Assembly (NCBI RefSeq): GCF_016865485.1
Contig: NZ_AP024452.1
Location: 704,501-768,500 of the forward strand
DNA: 64,000 nt
Direction: 5' to 3'
DNA from: Luteitalea sp. TBR-22
Lineage (GTDB): Bacteria > Acidobacteriota > Vicinamibacteria > Vicinamibacterales > Vicinamibacteraceae
Part shown: positions 25,590 through 32,879 of the stretch, in pieces
Layout: each line of letters opens with the position of its first letter
Position numbering within the stretch: position 1 is the stretch's first letter
The notes under the pieces: model-generated
What the model saw: the letters and a program-made list of their open reading frames with translations, nothing else
Databases searched by the model: none
What the model was told of the DNA's origin: nothing
Position numbers and translations under genes: made by a program

Positions 25590-26671
25590 TTGAACGATCC
25601 ATGCGAGAGGCTGCTGCGCAGTGTCGGCAGAGCATCGAAGTACGGAACGCAGCGCTCGCGGAGCTTCGCGCTTCCTTCCACCGGCTGAAGCATCTTGCGG
25701 GGGACCGCACCGGGAGTTTGCTGGAGCACGGCGAGTTCATGCTGCGAGTGCTCGAAGGCAATGCGCGGCTCCTAAGTGACTCTCGCAAGGTCGACAGCTT
25801 GCTTGCCGTATGCCGGGATCACAGCAGGTCCTCAGGACTCCTCAACGCCCTTGTCAACGCCGTTACGGTGCAGTGCACACGAGACATCGAAACCGGGGCT
25901 GCGCTGACCAATGCACTGGATGGTGCGACTCAGGCACTGCAACAGATCGAGAGAGGCAGTGGTGAGCTGGACGACGGGTGGAACCACCGGCTGCTTGAGC
26001 TTGCGCTCAGTGTTCCTGACACCGCACTGAAACTGCTCAGCGTGGTGCGAGGCAACGCTCAGCTGCGTGACAAAGCCACAGCGCTACTCAAGAGCGCCTT
26101 GGCATCGAGAGTGCGAACGCTACAGGGATGGTGTGACGGTACTCTCAGCGAGCATCAGGAGACACCGCGGTTCCGGGAGCAGGCTCTCGCCTTCGAGCGA
26201 GAGCTGGTCGAGCTCACATCGGAATGGACGATGAGTACCGCGGTTGCACGGCATGCGGAGATGGATACCCTGATGGGCCGTACGCTCAGGATTGCCGGCG
26301 CACTCACCCTGAATCTCAGTTGGGAAGTGACCCACGACGCCTTCGGCAGGGAGGCGAGCCGCTTGGGCGATCCTGCCAGTTACGGAGTCAGTAGAGCCAG
26401 AACGCGGCAGGCCGCGAAGGGGCTGAAGCAGTTCAGAGAGCTGGGAGGCAAGGCGGAGGGTCTGATGCGTCGCCAGGACACGTCGGATATCGAGGCGTTC
26501 TGGAAACTGACCGCGAGGCGACTTCTCGCGCTGGGTGCCGAGCCGATGGCAGACACGCCACAGGAACCAAAGCATGAGAAGCCTGAGGAGCAGGAATCTC
26601 CGGATCACAGCGAGCCCCGCACGCGCTCAAGCGGCGACGATGCAGATGGCAACTGCGCCGAGGAACGGTGA
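25586..26671 (+). CDS. Unknown helical protein of the tubulin operon
   Basis: A TTG start at 25586 overlaps the previous stop (TTGA); ATG 25601 is a slightly shorter alternative. The 361-residue product is almost entirely alpha-helical, without membrane segments, and ends in an acidic, Pro/Glu/Ser-rich tail (about 315-361) that is probably disordered. I recognise no domain. In composition it could be an adaptor on the cytoplasmic tail of the ZorA-like protein. Translational coupling on both sides makes it an integral part of the operon. Confidence 0.65.
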   Translation: MIERSMREAAAQCRQSIEVRNAALAELRASFHRLKHLAGDRTGSLLEHGEFMLRVLEGNARLLSDSRKVDSLLAVCRDHSRSSGLLNALVNAVTVQCTRDIETGAALTNALDGATQALQQIERGSGELDDGWNHRLLELALSVPDTALKLLSVVRGNAQLRDKATALLKSALASRVRTLQGWCDGTLSEHQETPRFREQALAFERELVELTSEWTMSTAVARHAEMDTLMGRTLRIAGALTLNLSWEVTHDAFGREASRLGDPASYGVSRARTRQAAKGLKQFRELGGKAEGLMRRQDTSDIEAFWKLTARRLLALGAEPMADTPQEPKHEKPEEQESPDHSEPRTRSSGDDADGNCAEER

Positions 26672-27423
26672 TGGGCGGGCCTACACGAATCGTCGGTATC
26701 GACTGCGCGACCCAGCCAAACAACATCGGCGTGTGCCTGGCTGCCTACGCCTCGCCGATATTGTCGGTCGAGCAGGTGTTCACCTGCACCTCGCGCAAGG
26801 TGATGCTCGAGAGAATCGCAGCCTTCCTCAGCGATGGCGGTCCAGCGGTCATTGCGCTCGATGCGCCACTGGGCTGGCCAGTGGCCTTGAGTCGCGAGCT
26901 CCCTCAGCACCAGGCGGGAGAGTCGGTTGGCTCTCCCGCCGGCATCATGTTCAGCCGCGCGACCGACAGATACGTCAAGTGTGTGCTTGACAAGACGCCG
27001 CTCGAGGTCGGGGCCAACCTCATTGCAAGGACCGCGCTGGCCGCGTTGGCCGACCTCAATGCCATCAGGGAAGCGCTTGGGCTGCCTGTGCCGCTCGCCT
27101 GGCAGCCTGGACCGGTGACGGCAGTGGTCGCCATCGAGGTGTATCCAGGCGCAACCGAGCGGGCCTATCAGGTGGCCGAGCGCAGCTGGGCCGTGACAGG
27201 CAGAGTCAACCAGGAGCTGCCCACAGACAACTTGCACAGGCGCGACGCGGTACTCTGCGCCATCGCGGCGTCTGACTTTCTCGAGGCGCGCGTATGCAGA
27301 CCACCTGCCGAGGACCGGGATGTCGTCAGACAGGAGGGATGGATCTGGTTTCCGGACATTCAGAGGGTCCGGGCCGAGTTCCCGGCCACCATGCCCTTCA
27401 GTGCCCGCACCTCGAGTCAGTGA
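26671..27423 (+). CDS. DUF429 RNase H-fold putative nuclease
   Basis: ATG 26671 shares its first base with the preceding TGA (GTG 26668 is an alternative) and follows GAGGAAC. The 250-residue protein starts with the DUF429 core R-I-V-G-I-D-C-A-T-Q, then V-I-A-L-D-A-P-L-G-W-P, and ends with a conserved-looking D-N-L-H-R-R-D-A-V-L-C-A-I-A-A patch. The acidic residues on the first and fourth strands fit an RNase H-like active site. DUF429 proteins are predicted nucleases with no settled role. As the last gene of the tubulin/ZorAB-like operon it is the best candidate effector, in the slot where ZorD or ZorE acts in Zorya. It converges with the Mcr-like operon 18 bases later. Confidence 0.75.
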   Translation: MGGPTRIVGIDCATQPNNIGVCLAAYASPILSVEQVFTCTSRKVMLERIAAFLSDGGPAVIALDAPLGWPVALSRELPQHQAGESVGSPAGIMFSRATDRYVKCVLDKTPLEVGANLIARTALAALADLNAIREALGLPVPLAWQPGPVTAVVAIEVYPGATERAYQVAERSWAVTGRVNQELPTDNLHRRDAVLCAIAASDFLEARVCRPPAEDRDVVRQEGWIWFPDIQRVRAEFPATMPFSARTSSQ

Positions 27424-27441
27424 GCGAAAGCGCCTTCTCGT

Positions 27442-28650
27442 CTACAGCCCGGCTGCTGCGTGAGCCCGCGCGGCTTGCCGCCGCACTCGCTCGGCCCCGA
27501 GAATCGTGTCCAGCACCTGCGGGATATCGTCAGCGGATGAGAACACCCACATGTCCTCGTTCGGCGGCGTCGCATCGAGCACGTGCCTGACGGCGTCTGC
27601 AGGCGAGGCGGGACCCTCGGACTCCCTGACGATGCCCCACAGCAGGTACCGCTCTCCGGAGCCCCGCGGGCGCGCGTTCCGGTACGTACGCAACTGAGCA
27701 ACCGTGGCGTCGTACTCCTGCGTGCCGCTCTTGGCTTCCACGATGACGCCATTGAAGCCGCCGATCGGTGAGTCGAAGTCCACGACCAGGTCGATGAACC
27801 GTGGCACGCGCACGCCGAAGGCCCGGACTGCCTCCGACAGTCCTCCGGCATAGTCAGCGGTGCCCAGAACACGATCGCGCTCCAGTGGTTCCTGGTATCG
27901 GCAGGTGAGATGGTCGAATCTCGCGGTGTTCGACGATGACGAGACGTCGAGCCAGCGGATGGCCGTGGGACGCGGCACGAAGTGGCGCGCGATCCGGACC
28001 AGGCAAAGGAGTTCGAACAGCTTCGCGGGATCCGATGGCAAGGGGATCCGGTCAAGTTCTTCGTCCTCGAAGTACGGCCTGAGCGACTCGGCGACGACGC
28101 CTCGCAGCAAGGGCCACCGCGATCGACGCGTGATGAGCGCCCACTTGCGCAGCCGCTCCACCGGCCGCGGGGCTGCGAGTCCCACCCGGGTGTCCATGCC
28201 GTCGAAGGACAGGCCGAATGCCTGCGCGTGCTGCGCACACTCGGACTGGATCCACGCGAACCACCCGGCGAGCGCGGCCCGCTCCGCCTCGTCGAGCCCC
28301 GCGGCGGACCCACGAACCACATAGTCTGCATCCCTGCCGCCCCCGCGCCGCAGGAGCGTCATCGGCCAATCGACCTCGCCGTCTGGCCGTTCACTCAGGC
28401 GACGGCGAGGATTGAAGGTGGCCTCGAGCTGCTCCACCAGCCGGCGCACTCGGCCGAAGTGCGGAGCAAGGGGACCGCCCAGCGCCGCGTAGTGCTTGCC
28501 TTCGAGCACCCACCACCGGCGGATGGCATCCGTCATGGCACCCTCGAGCCTGGCCTGGCGCACGGCATGCACGCCTGCGCTCTTCGAGGGGCGCCCGAGC
28601 AGGTATGCGCGGATCTCGTCGGCCCACGCGAGCGGTCCGCCGACTGTCAT
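27442..28650 (-). CDS. McrC-like PD-(D/E)XK nuclease
   Basis: ATG at 28650 overlaps the McrB-like stop (ATGA) and gives 402 residues. The C-terminal third contains R-F-I-D286-L-V-V-D and, about 19 residues later, V-I-V-E305-A-K, followed by Q-L-R-T-Y-R: the DUF2357/McrC-type nuclease core. The N-terminal part is helical and should dock on the AAA+ ring. In McrBC the C subunit stimulates GTP hydrolysis and cuts DNA carrying modified cytosine. It is last in a four-gene minus-strand operon. The family is certain at the level of McrC-like nuclease; modification specificity is unknown. Confidence 0.72.
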   Translation of the reverse strand: MTVGGPLAWADEIRAYLLGRPSKSAGVHAVRQARLEGAMTDAIRRWWVLEGKHYAALGGPLAPHFGRVRRLVEQLEATFNPRRRLSERPDGEVDWPMTLLRRGGGRDADYVVRGSAAGLDEAERAALAGWFAWIQSECAQHAQAFGLSFDGMDTRVGLAAPRPVERLRKWALITRRSRWPLLRGVVAESLRPYFEDEELDRIPLPSDPAKLFELLCLVRIARHFVPRPTAIRWLDVSSSSNTARFDHLTCRYQEPLERDRVLGTADYAGGLSEAVRAFGVRVPRFIDLVVDFDSPIGGFNGVIVEAKSGTQEYDATVAQLRTYRNARPRGSGERYLLWGIVRESEGPASPADAVRHVLDATPPNEDMWVFSSADDIPQVLDTILGAERVRRQAARAHAAAGL

Positions 28651-30851
28651 GCCTTGGCCGTGAATGCCTTGAGCGCCTCTCGCCACCGTGGTGCGCGACC
28701 AAGCGTAGTCAGCGACGAGGCCAGGAAATCCCGCGCCTGCTCCGAATAGGGCGCATCGAGCACGGGCGCCTGCAGGCGCCCATCCACCCAGGAGCGCAAC
28801 AGCTCGAAATAGGCGACGCCGAAGTGCAAGCGATCGCCCAGATCGTCGGACGTGAGGAGGTGGTGCTCACGCGCGACCTCGAGGAACGCGTCGACGGCCT
28901 CGACCGCAGCTTGCTGCCTGGGACCGTTCACTGCACCGGGCTCCGTGATTCCAAGGAATGACAGCACGTCTTCGCGGGTGCCCCCCTGCATCTCGATGCG
29001 CTGGAAGCGGCGCGCAAGGCCTTCGCTGATCGGGAAGACGATGTCGTCGAGATTGCTGTCGTTCACCGTGGCGATTACGCGGAAACGCGGGTTGCCGACG
29101 ATGCGACTCACGCCCGGAAGGCCGGCCGGTACGACCTGCGTGACGCTGCCACTCAGAAGGGGGTAGAGGTCGCCGATACACCGATCCAGATCGGCGCGGT
29201 TCATTTCATCGAGGACGATTGCGCCGCTCCTGAGTCTCCACGTGTCTCCGTCCGTGCTGTTCGGATCGATGAACACGCCGCCGTGAACCTTGAAGGCATC
29301 CTTGCCGTCGGGGACGAGTCCACCCACTGTGTGGAACGGTGACCAGGCCGAGTTGCCCACGGTGGTGAGTGGCGCCTCGGAGATCGGAATGGACGCCGGC
29401 AATTCGGACAGGTTCCTGTCCCAGGCGTATCCGACGAACTGCGCAAGCGTCGTCTTGCCCGTTCCTGGTGCTCCCGCGAGCAGCACGTGCAGCCCCGCGC
29501 GAAGATAGGCCAGGGCGCGCTCCCCCATGGGCCGAAGGGTGTCTGGCAACGAGAGCACTCGACCCTCGGCCGTCGGCGCTGGCGGCGTGACAGAGCCGCC
29601 GCCCTTGGTCCCGTTCTCCCTCCCGTTCACAACCACGACGACGTCCTTGCCCGTGTAGAGCTTGGCATCGAGCAGCAAGTGCAGCGCACTCGCCGCGGCG
29701 TCGACGTCCGGTATGGAAGTCAGGGCCTCATGTGCGTACCGTGCCAGCTCCTCTGTCAACGACACGTCCAGCAGTGCCGAGGTCTGAGCAGCATGCGTCT
29801 TCCGGACGCGTGGAGATTCGACCGACTCCAGTTGCACACGCGTGTGCAGGGGCGCATCGAGCCAGTGCCGGAGGCGGGCTGCAAGGTCCGGCACGGCGCC
29901 GGGATGTTCCGCCAACCATGTGGCGGTGCTCGTGCCCACCCGTGCGGTGAGTTCGTAGGCGTCGACGTTCGCAGGAATCGCGAACCAGGTTCGATAGACC
30001 TCGGCCAGATTGTTGTAGAAGGGGGCGCGATGCAGGTTCAGGAAACCATACACTTCCACGACAGCCGCGTACGTCGCCCTGTCCTGCGGCGCCTCGTCGG
30101 CGTCGTCGCGCGCGATCGTCTCGAATCCGGTCTCGACGGGCGTCTGCCCCTTGGCCCACTGAAGCGCCTTGTCCAGGAGGAGATCGCTCTTGGTGTTCTG
30201 CAGTACCGGAGCAAACGCCTGGGCACCCGCCCTCCTGTATGCGTTGCTCATCGTCCACAGGTTGGCGAACGCAAAGAAGTAGGCCTGACGTGCCCGCAGC
30301 GCAGCCTCGTCGGCTGCGTCCAGATACCCGAGCCAGGGCAACCTGCGGGCGAAGCCAGGCTCCCATCCTTCGTTCTCCGGCAGCGACCTGAGGAATGCCG
30401 CCACATCCTCGGCAGCTGTCGGCGCCAGCTTGGGCCATGTGTCCCTGAGCGCCTCCCAGGCAGGAGAGGCGGGCAACGTCTCGACGTGCTGCGCCAGCGT
30501 CTCGCACAGCGAGCCCAGGCCTCCCGCGAGTTCGTAGCGGATACCCCGGAAGGTCACGAGGCCGTCGCGGCGCGCGCGGTCCGCGTGCTGCAGCAGGTCG
30601 ATCGCGAGGCGGCGCAGTTGGACCGCCGGGGCGAAGCGTCCCGTCCAGTTCTGCGCAAGGTAGGCCACGACGAACCGGCGTTCGGGTCGGCGCCAGTAGT
30701 CGAAGCGAGGGTCGAACGGCACTCGGTACCGCTCGGCCATCCTGAGGCCTCCGCGAATACATCGCAGGACGCCAACGTTGTGCGCCACGGCCTCACGAGA
30801 GGCAGCGTTGTTGTCGTAGGCCTCGATCAGCTTGCCGTAATCGAAATTCAA
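28647..30851 (-). CDS. McrB-like AAA+ motor protein
   Basis: I place the start at TTG 30851, with GGAG nine bases upstream; this gives 734 residues beginning N-F-D-Y-G-K-L. The open frame extends further back but into the neighbouring nuclease gene, and no better in-frame ATG exists before the M-A-E-R-Y near residue 38. The N-terminal ~400 residues are a helical recognition domain unlike the E. coli DUF3578 domain. The AAA+ module has Walker A G-A-P-G-T-G-K-T (about 460-467), Walker B V-L-D-E-M-N-R-A (about 545) and a sensor T-V-N-D-S-N-L-D-D, the McrB hallmarks. It should form a hexamer that recruits the McrC-like nuclease encoded next. The nucleotide (GTP or ATP) is undetermined. Confidence 0.75.
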   Translation of the reverse strand: MNFDYGKLIEAYDNNAASREAVAHNVGVLRCIRGGLRMAERYRVPFDPRFDYWRRPERRFVVAYLAQNWTGRFAPAVQLRRLAIDLLQHADRARRDGLVTFRGIRYELAGGLGSLCETLAQHVETLPASPAWEALRDTWPKLAPTAAEDVAAFLRSLPENEGWEPGFARRLPWLGYLDAADEAALRARQAYFFAFANLWTMSNAYRRAGAQAFAPVLQNTKSDLLLDKALQWAKGQTPVETGFETIARDDADEAPQDRATYAAVVEVYGFLNLHRAPFYNNLAEVYRTWFAIPANVDAYELTARVGTSTATWLAEHPGAVPDLAARLRHWLDAPLHTRVQLESVESPRVRKTHAAQTSALLDVSLTEELARYAHEALTSIPDVDAAASALHLLLDAKLYTGKDVVVVVNGRENGTKGGGSVTPPAPTAEGRVLSLPDTLRPMGERALAYLRAGLHVLLAGAPGTGKTTLAQFVGYAWDRNLSELPASIPISEAPLTTVGNSAWSPFHTVGGLVPDGKDAFKVHGGVFIDPNSTDGDTWRLRSGAIVLDEMNRADLDRCIGDLYPLLSGSVTQVVPAGLPGVSRIVGNPRFRVIATVNDSNLDDIVFPISEGLARRFQRIEMQGGTREDVLSFLGITEPGAVNGPRQQAAVEAVDAFLEVAREHHLLTSDDLGDRLHFGVAYFELLRSWVDGRLQAPVLDAPYSEQARDFLASSLTTLGRAPRWREALKAFTAKA

Positions 30852-30918
30852 CGCGTAAGTCTCCGACGGAACCTTCCCGAGCGCCCGGTAAGCGCGTTCG
30901 CGAACCAGACGACCGGCA

Positions 30919-31962
30919 CTACTCGGTGTCTGACACTGGCCGCTTCTCCCGTACCGGCAGGCCGACGGAAGCGAGATGATCCCCCAGCGCGGCCACCAGG
31001 CGCTCGGTCTCCGTGACCAGCAGATTCGACAGGGCGGCAGCATCCCCTTCGACCGACCTTGAAGTGCCAAGCCATCCGCCGCCGACCGGCGTCAGCTCCA
31101 TACCGGGGCCGAGCGACAAGCTGCCCTTGGCCAGCGGTTCCTTCCACCACTGCTTGAGGGCCGACCGTGCCTTCAGTGCGCCGAGCGGCTTGACCTTCGT
31201 GTGCAGTCGCAACGTGGTCCAACGACCGGACGCATCAGGCGCATCGATCACTGGAGCGCCAGGGGCCTCGCTGCACGTGAACTGCAGCCAGACATTGGCC
31301 GTCACGTTCATGCCGGTCAAGACGAGCGCTTCCTTGTCCTTCGCACTCCACCGCATCACGCCCGTCGTGCCGCGCGTACGCAGGCCGACGGCGGCGGCAT
31401 CGGTAATCTTCCGCAGTTCGAGCCGCGAGCCAACGGCCGGATACGCCGCCGACGCGGCCTTCTCGATCGCGCGCCTGATAGCATCGAGTCCATCGCGCAC
31501 CCACTTCTCGCCGTCGTCGGCGGGATACTCGATCAGGTCGGCCCACGAGGCCCCGATGACCCGGTCCGTGAGGCTCCGCGCCCGCATATCCGCGCAGGAC
31601 TTCACACCGTCTACCTCTCGGCTGCCGACGCCGCCAGGCGCCAGCATCACGACGGTGATGCGGCTGTCCGGTGAGCGCTTGACCTCGCCGTTGTAATACC
31701 CCAGCAGTTGGCCAGTCCTGACCGCGCCCGAGTCGACCTTGTTCTCGATGAGGATCACGTGCCCCGCTGCGCGCAAGGTCAGATCCACGCGGGCATCCTC
31801 CACGCTGATCGCCCATTCACGCGACGCGCTGTCATCGGGAGCCTCGATCTGGTCGAGGAAATGCGTCCTGAATCCGGTGGAACCCTCGAGGGCCATGGCG
31901 AGGAACGCTGACGCGGCCTCCTCCCTCGACATCTTGCCTGTGAAGAAGTGATCGAAGTTCAT
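30919..31962 (-). CDS. PD-(D/E)XK nuclease (PDDEXK_4-like)
   Basis: The 347-residue protein has an N-terminal nuclease core: D60 in A-R-V-D-L-T-L, E73-N-K75 in V-I-L-I-E-N-K-V-D-S, then Q85-L-L-G-Y-Y. This is the classic D-x(12)-E-x-K ... Q pattern of PD-(D/E)XK_4-type proteins found singly in defence islands. The C-terminal ~170 residues form an additional unknown domain. It starts five bases after the stop of the VRR-NUC gene and is followed by the McrB-like gene after 67 bases, so it very likely belongs to the Mcr-like operon as an extra nuclease or regulator. Confidence 0.75.
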   Translation of the reverse strand: MNFDHFFTGKMSREEAASAFLAMALEGSTGFRTHFLDQIEAPDDSASREWAISVEDARVDLTLRAAGHVILIENKVDSGAVRTGQLLGYYNGEVKRSPDSRITVVMLAPGGVGSREVDGVKSCADMRARSLTDRVIGASWADLIEYPADDGEKWVRDGLDAIRRAIEKAASAAYPAVGSRLELRKITDAAAVGLRTRGTTGVMRWSAKDKEALVLTGMNVTANVWLQFTCSEAPGAPVIDAPDASGRWTTLRLHTKVKPLGALKARSALKQWWKEPLAKGSLSLGPGMELTPVGGGWLGTSRSVEGDAAALSNLLVTETERLVAALGDHLASVGLPVREKRPVSDTE

Positions 31963-31967
31963 GTGTT

Positions 31968-32642
31968 CTATGTAGTACCGCGCCGGGAGCCTGCGGCGCC
32001 CGCTGCTGCTGGCTGTACTGTCGTGTGGTTCGCTCCGCGCTGCCTTGCGGTGACCGGCGCGGGCTTGCGTGGTGTTTCGAGCCTGACGATGCCGGCGGTC
32101 AGTTTCAGGGCGCGCAGCATTTCCAGCTCCGCCACCTGGTCGGGCCTGACCGTCTCGTCGTGTCGCTTCACCTCGACGAACCGGAAGTCGAGCGCCCTGC
32201 CGTTCCTGACGCGATACAGCAACAGGTCCGTCACGCCGTAGCGAATGTCACCGGCATGGGCGGCGAGGATGCCGTTGAGGCGCTTGCTTCGCCCCAGGAA
32301 CTTCAGCAACTCGCGCAGGGCTTCAGCCGGCACCGACCCGAGGTACTGCCCATGCCTCTTCGCCGTGGCACGCGCCTCCGCCATCACGTCGTCGACCCGC
32401 TCGACGGTTGCTCTTGCAAGGTCGGGCTCGATCCCGAGCGTCGCCCGAACGAGACGCCACAGCGACGGCGGGAGCCTGCACCCATGGTGGGTCGATCCAT
32501 CAGTAGCTTTGAGAGCACGCCAGCGGCAAAGAACTACATTCTCGGGAATGGGCGCGGTGCCATTGGCGCCTGCTTGTGCCGGACGCCGAGAGATGCCGAT
32601 ACGGATTTCGAGGGGACGAGTCTGGGCCGGAGTCAGGGGCAT
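31968..32642 (-). CDS. VRR-NUC-type nuclease
   Basis: From the ATG at 32642 the product has 224 residues; the frame is open to 32795, and the start is uncertain because no clear ribosome site is visible. Residues about 130-190 match a VRR-NUC core: Y-G-V-T-D139-L-L-L, F-V-E157-V-K159 and P-D-Q169, followed by a final strand. VRR-NUC enzymes cut branched or flap DNA. The N-terminal half is basic and possibly DNA-binding; the last 35 residues are Ala/Gly/Pro-rich. It leads the minus-strand Mcr-like operon and diverges from pglW. Confidence 0.65.
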   Translation of the reverse strand: MPLTPAQTRPLEIRIGISRRPAQAGANGTAPIPENVVLCRWRALKATDGSTHHGCRLPPSLWRLVRATLGIEPDLARATVERVDDVMAEARATAKRHGQYLGSVPAEALRELLKFLGRSKRLNGILAAHAGDIRYGVTDLLLYRVRNGRALDFRFVEVKRHDETVRPDQVAELEMLRALKLTAGIVRLETPRKPAPVTARQRGANHTTVQPAAAGAAGSRRGTT

Positions 32643-32762
32643 GGGGGCAACTGTCGTGCTGCCGCGGGAGTGTTGCATCAGTCGGGAGCACGCGCAACGA
32701 GGAGGCGCTGTCAGATCCCCTCTTGGGGGGCGTCCCACTGCCGAACTGTCCACTTCGCCTCC

Positions 32763-32790
32763 TTGACAGGGAGAAGTACTCACGCATAGC
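32763..32790 (+). promoter_or_regulatory. Candidate promoter for the BREX operon
   Basis: TTGACA at 32763-32768 is a perfect -35 match. Sixteen bases later CATAGC (32785-32790) is a moderate -10. Transcription would begin near 32797 and give an untranslated leader of about 80 bases before pglW. The region also separates pglW from the divergent VRR-NUC gene. Confidence 0.35.
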
Positions 32791-32802
32791 TCCATTTCTG
32801 GT

Positions 32803-32819
32803 ACCGAAGTCCGTTCGGT
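32803..32819. promoter_or_regulatory. Inverted repeat ACCGAA-N5-TTCGGT, putative operator
   Basis: Perfect six-base arms, ACCGAA (32803-32808) and TTCGGT (32814-32819), surround GTCCG. The site lies just downstream of the candidate pglW promoter, a typical place for a repressor operator. Confidence 0.4.
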
Positions 32820-32846
32820 TCACCTCTGCAATTCGTTGTACTTCAC

Positions 32847-32861
32847 AGGCGCGTCGCGCCT
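32847..32861. promoter_or_regulatory. Palindrome AGGCGCG-T-CGCGCCT upstream of pglW
   Basis: A perfect 15-base palindrome ends 18 bases before the pglW ATG. It may be an operator or a small hairpin in the leader that affects translation start; there is no T tract. Confidence 0.4.
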
Positions 32862-32879
32862 GATTAGACTGCCCCTCCC

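Noticed and set aside
17047-27423. Calling the tubulin operon a canonical Zorya system
   Set aside because: ZorC, ZorD, ZorE and other known Zorya effectors are missing, and vWA and tubulin genes are not part of described Zorya types.
30852-31070. Upstream extension of the McrB-like frame
   Set aside because: It overlaps the neighbouring nuclease gene and the translated sequence is not protein-like; TTG 30851 has a ribosome site.
32836-32870. TTGTAC...TAGACT as a pglW promoter
   Set aside because: The spacer is 23 bases, too long for a normal sigma-70 promoter; the TTGACA site upstream is better.
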